Source: Rhodospirillaceae bacterium (lineage in GTDB: Bacteria; Pseudomonadota; Alphaproteobacteria; Rhodospirillales; Magnetovibrionaceae). Taken from it: a DNA stretch of 8,336 nucleotides. This document shows positions 5,602 to 8,336 of the stretch, one piece after another; position 1 is the first letter of the stretch, and every line of letters starts with the position of its first letter. Position numbers and translations under genes: made by a program. Where the stretch lies: contig NVTL01000069.1 in assembly GCA_002401565.1 (NCBI GenBank), positions 3,259 through 11,594 of the forward strand, given 5' to 3'. Under the pieces are notes generated by a model that was not told where the DNA came from, did not search any database, and was given only the letters and a program-made list of their open reading frames with translations.

Positions 5602-8190
5602 TTAACTCTCAATCACCACGCCATTAATCATCAACCCCTCATCCCCAGCGGACACCTTCACTTCGTCGCCATCCATAACTTTGCCTTCTAAAATTTGGAT
5701 GGCCAGTGGGTTTTGCAGGGTGCGTTGGATGATGCGTTTTAACGGTCGAGCGCCGTACACGGGGTCGTAGCCTTGGTCTGCAATCCAAGATTTTGCGGCG
5801 TCATCCATATCCAGTTTGATTTTGCGGTCGTCCAACAAACTGAACAGTCGCGCCAATTGGATATCGACAATGGCATCCATGTGATCTCTGAACAAACGAT
5901 GGAACAAGATGACCTCGTCCAAGCGGTTCAAGAATTCGGGACGGAACGAAGCCCGCACGATGTCCATCACAGCCCCGCGCAATTCACCAGAATCATGGCC
6001 CTCTTCTTGGGCCGCCAAGATTTCACCGCCCAAATTAGACGTCAAAATAATCAGCGTATTTGAAAAATCAACCGTGCGGCCCTGACCATCGGTCAAACGA
6101 CCATCGTCAAGAACTTGCAACAATACGTTAAACACATCGGGATGGGCTTTTTCGACTTCATCAAACAAAATGACTTGGTAAGGACGACGGCGAACGGCCT
6201 CGGTCAAGGCGCCGCCTTCATCATAACCAACATACCCCGGAGGAGCCCCAATCAGACGCGCCACCGCATGTTTTTCCATGTATTCCGACATATCAATGCG
6301 CAACAAGGCATTGTCGTCATCAAACATAAATCCGGCCAAGGCTTTGGTCAGTTCGGTTTTACCAACCCCCGTGGGGCCCAAAAACAAAAATGATCCGATG
6401 GGGCGGTTTGGATCTTGCAACCCGGCACGAGCCCGACGCACCGCATTGGCCACCGCGCCCAAGGCTTCTTCTTGCCCGATCACCCGTTTGCGCAGGGCAT
6501 CTTCCATGTGCACCAGTTTATCACGTTCGGATTCCAACATTTTGTCGACCGGAATTCCGGTCCAACGCGACACCACGGTGGCGATATGAGCCTCGGTTAC
6601 GGCTTCATCAACCATGCGGTTATTATCGGTTTCTTCGGCTTTTTCCAATTGTTCTTCAAGCCGTGGAATCTGTTGGTATTGGATTTCCCCCACGTCTTCG
6701 TATCGGCCTTCGCGCATGGCTTTTTCCAATTCCATGCGGGCGTGGTCCAATTGTTCTTTAAGACGAGTGGCCCCGGCCAAAGCGTCTTTTTCGCTTTGCC
6801 ATTCGGCGCCCAATGCATTGGCGGTCACTTCCAGTTCGCTAAGTTCCACACTCAAGGTTTTAAGGCGATCTTGAGACGCCGCGTCACTTTCTTTTTTCAA
6901 CGCTTCGCATTCGATTTTCAACTGAATGACTTTGCGGTCCAACTCGTCTAATTCTTCGGGTTTGGAATCCACCTGCATACGCACCCGCGATCCGGCTTCG
7001 TCCATCAAATCGATGGCTTTATCGGGCAGGAAACGATCGGTGATGTAACGGTTCGACAGCGTTGCCGCCGCCACCAAAGCCGCATCATGAATACGTACAC
7101 CATGATGCAATTCATATTTTTCTTTGATGCCACGCAAAATTGAAATGGTGTCTTCGACGGTGGGTTCCGCCACAAACACAGGCTGGAAACGACGGGCCAA
7201 GGCCGTGTCTTTTTCCACATATTTTCGGTATTCATTTAAGGTCGTCGCACCAACACAATGCAATTCCCCCCGTGCCAACGCAGGCTTGATCAGGTTGGAT
7301 GCATCCATTGAGCCTTCGGCGGCACCCGCACCGACCAAGGTGTGCATTTCATCAACAAACAAAATAACTTGGCCAGCGGCCGTTTCAACGTCCTTGAGCA
7401 CGGCTTTTAGACGTTCTTCGAATTCTCCGCGAAACTTTGCACCCGCGACCAGCGCGCCTAAATCCAACACCAACAAACGTTTGGTTTTCAGGTTTTCGGG
7501 AACATCACCGCTGACGATGCGGCTGGCAAGGCCTTCGATGATGGCGGTTTTACCCACGCCTGGCTCGCCAATCAGCACCGGATTGTTTTTAGTCCGGCGG
7601 CTGAGCACTTGGATGGTGCGGCGAATTTCTTCATCGCGGCCAATCACCGGGTCAATTTTACCTTCGCGGGCGGCTTCGGTCAGGTCGCGGGTGAATTTAT
7701 CCAACGCGTCGTATTGGTCTTCGGCGGATGCACTGTCGGCGGTGCGGCCTTTGCGCAGGTTTTCGACTTCACGGTTTAAGTTTTGTGGTGTTGCGCCCGC
7801 GTCTTTGATGATTTTGCCAACGTCTGTGCCGGATGCCAAGGCCAAAGCCAACAACAATCGTTCAACAGTGACAAAGCTGTCTCCGGCTTTGGTCGCCAAG
7901 TCTTCGGCATTGGACAAAACTTTACTCATGCCGCGTGTGGCATAAACTTGTCCGGCGCCTTCGCCGCTGACTTTGGGTAATTTTGACAGGCCCAATTCGG
8001 TCGCTTGCAAAGCGGATTTTGCGTCGCCGCCCGCCGCATCAATCAGTTTTGCACACAGGCCTTGTTTGTCATCCAAAAAGACTTTCAAAAGGTGCAGAGC
8101 CGACAATTGTTGGTGATTTTCGCGCGTGGCAAGGCCTTGCGCCGATTGTAGAAAGCCTTTTGAGCGTTCCGTAAATTTTTCGAAATTCAT
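5602..8190 (-). CDS. clpB: ClpB, ATP-dependent protein disaggregase
   Basis: This is a complete 862-residue Hsp100 chaperone of usual length. ClpB hexamers thread proteins out of aggregates in the cytoplasm together with DnaK/DnaJ/GrpE. The N-terminal Clp-N domain spans about 1-145. The first AAA domain has Walker A GEPGVGKT (208-215), Walker B ILFVDE ending at D280/E281, and arginine fingers at R333/R334. A long coiled-coil middle domain runs about 410-525 (for example [16 protein letters not shown]), which distinguishes ClpB from ClpA and ClpC. The second AAA domain has Walker A GPTGVGKT (605-612), Walker B ILFDE (D677/E678), pore-loop [16 protein letters not shown] with R756, and sensor-2 GARPLKR (R815). 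The first pore loop reads GAKFRGE, with Phe253 where Tyr is more usual. The ATG at 8190 has AAGGAT 6 nt upstream. No frame breaks are seen. No clear terminator follows the stop. Confidence 0.98.
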   Translation of the reverse strand: MNFEKFTERSKGFLQSAQGLATRENHQQLSALHLLKVFLDDKQGLCAKLIDAAGGDAKSALQATELGLSKLPKVSGEGAGQVYATRGMSKVLSNAEDLATKAGDSFVTVERLLLALALASGTDVGKIIKDAGATPQNLNREVENLRKGRTADSASAEDQYDALDKFTRDLTEAAREGKIDPVIGRDEEIRRTIQVLSRRTKNNPVLIGEPGVGKTAIIEGLASRIVSGDVPENLKTKRLLVLDLGALVAGAKFRGEFEERLKAVLKDVETAAGQVILFVDEMHTLVGAGAAEGSMDASNLIKPALARGELHCVGATTLNEYRKYVEKDTALARRFQPVFVAEPTVEDTISILRGIKEKYELHHGVRIHDAALVAAATLSNRYITDRFLPDKAIDLMDEAGSRVRMQVDSKPEELDELDRKVIQLKIECEALKKESDAASQDRLKTLSVELSELEVTANALGAEWQSEKDALAGATRLKEQLDHARMELEKAMREGRYEDVGEIQYQQIPRLEEQLEKAEETDNNRMVDEAVTEAHIATVVSRWTGIPVDKMLESERDKLVHMEDALRKRVIGQEEALGAVANAVRRARAGLQDPNRPIGSFLFLGPTGVGKTELTKALAGFMFDDDNALLRIDMSEYMEKHAVARLIGAPPGYVGYDEGGALTEAVRRRPYQVILFDEVEKAHPDVFNVLLQVLDDGRLTDGQGRTVDFSNTLIILTSNLGGEILAAQEEGHDSGELRGAVMDIVRASFRPEFLNRLDEVILFHRLFRDHMDAIVDIQLARLFSLLDDRKIKLDMDDAAKSWIADQGYDPVYGARPLKRIIQRTLQNPLAIQILEGKVMDGDEVKVSAGDEGLMINGVVIES

Positions 8191-8313
8191 AATTTTATCC
8201 TTATGACAACGTGTTCAAATCCCGTATCGGCAATTCGAACTGTTTCATGTAGCCTTGCTCTGAATATGGTCTTATATTTTAGGGCCGCAACCTTTACACA
8301 ACGGAAAGACTTT
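8191..8313. other. Divergent intergenic region between clpB and the right-edge gene
   Basis: This 123-bp gap must hold promoters for both directions. It carries an AT-rich core (about 8260-8281) and a near-perfect 12-bp dyad around TTCGAA at 8231-8242 (one mismatched pair). No CIRCE element (HrcA site) is present, and no RNA gene is recognised. Confidence 0.5.
8263..8290 (-). promoter_or_regulatory. Weak heat-shock-like promoter candidate for clpB
   Basis: On the minus strand CCATATT (8263-8269) resembles part of the sigma32 -10 box. TTGCGG (8285-8290) lies 15 bp upstream as a poor -35 match. Transcription would give a leader of about 65 nt. clpB is normally sigma32-controlled, but the CTTGAA core is missing, so this is only a candidate. 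Confidence 0.25.
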
Positions 8314-8336
8314 ATGAACCTCAGCGAAATTTGGCG
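8314..8336 (+). CDS. Start of an unidentified protein, cut by the right edge
   Basis: An ATG at 8314 with GGAAAG 5 nt upstream opens a frame reading MNLSEIW before the window ends. The position, divergent from clpB, and the ribosome binding site support a real start. Seven codons do not allow identification. Some RND-type transporters begin with a similar MNLSE lead, but that is a guess. Confidence 0.45.

Noticed and set aside
6415..6951. Plus-strand open frame (178 codons) opposite the clpB middle domain
   Set aside because: It is Phe/His-rich, complementary to coiled-coil codons, with no start signals.
7124..7945. Long plus-strand open frame (273 codons) inside clpB
   Set aside because: It is antisense to well-conserved AAA-domain codons, has low-complexity Ser/Arg/Ala composition and lacks a ribosome binding site. 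It is a shadow of the real gene.
8227..8245. TTCGAAT resembling the T-loop of a tRNA on the minus strand
   Set aside because: The flanking bases do not form a T-stem, and no acceptor or anticodon arms can be drawn around it.

Overview
The window looks like a chromosomal segment of an alphaproteobacterium, probably close to the Rhodospirillales-type lineages. This rests on the ClpB N-terminus, the style of the SulP permease and the moderate GC content of the housekeeping genes. It is an inference from remembered protein families; no database search was run.

Layout from left to right: (1) The N-terminal two thirds of a SulP-family anion permease lie on the minus strand and run off the left edge. 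(2) A two-gene minus-strand operon encodes a polytopic DUF898/YjgN-family membrane protein (TTG start at 3373). It overlaps by 26 nt the gene for a membrane-anchored M48 zinc metallopeptidase. (3) A divergent AT-rich promoter region at 3374-3531 holds two inverted repeats. (4) An alpha/beta hydrolase of the YbfF/ABHD11 type lies on the plus strand. (5) An AT-rich island from about 4321 to 5600 contains a perfect 46-bp palindrome, a strong sigma70-type promoter and two short overlapping plus-strand genes. The first product has a coiled coil and a winged-helix-like end. The second resembles the BECR fold (barnase/EndoU/colicin/RelE-like RNases). (6) clpB is complete on the minus strand, convergent with the island. 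(7) The first codons of a divergent plus-strand gene are cut by the right edge.

The conserved genes are ordinary: anion uptake, envelope proteolysis paired with a membrane protein of unknown role, an esterase, and the ClpB disaggregase. The accessory part is the 4.3-5.6 kb island. Its two overlapping genes have the size, order, coupling and likely domain content of a toxin-antitoxin module (putative DNA-binding antitoxin first, putative RNase second). They have their own promoter with repeated sequence over the -35 and -10 boxes. That pair and the palindrome in front of it are the best candidates for something not yet described. The functional call is inference from faint sequence similarity and gene layout.
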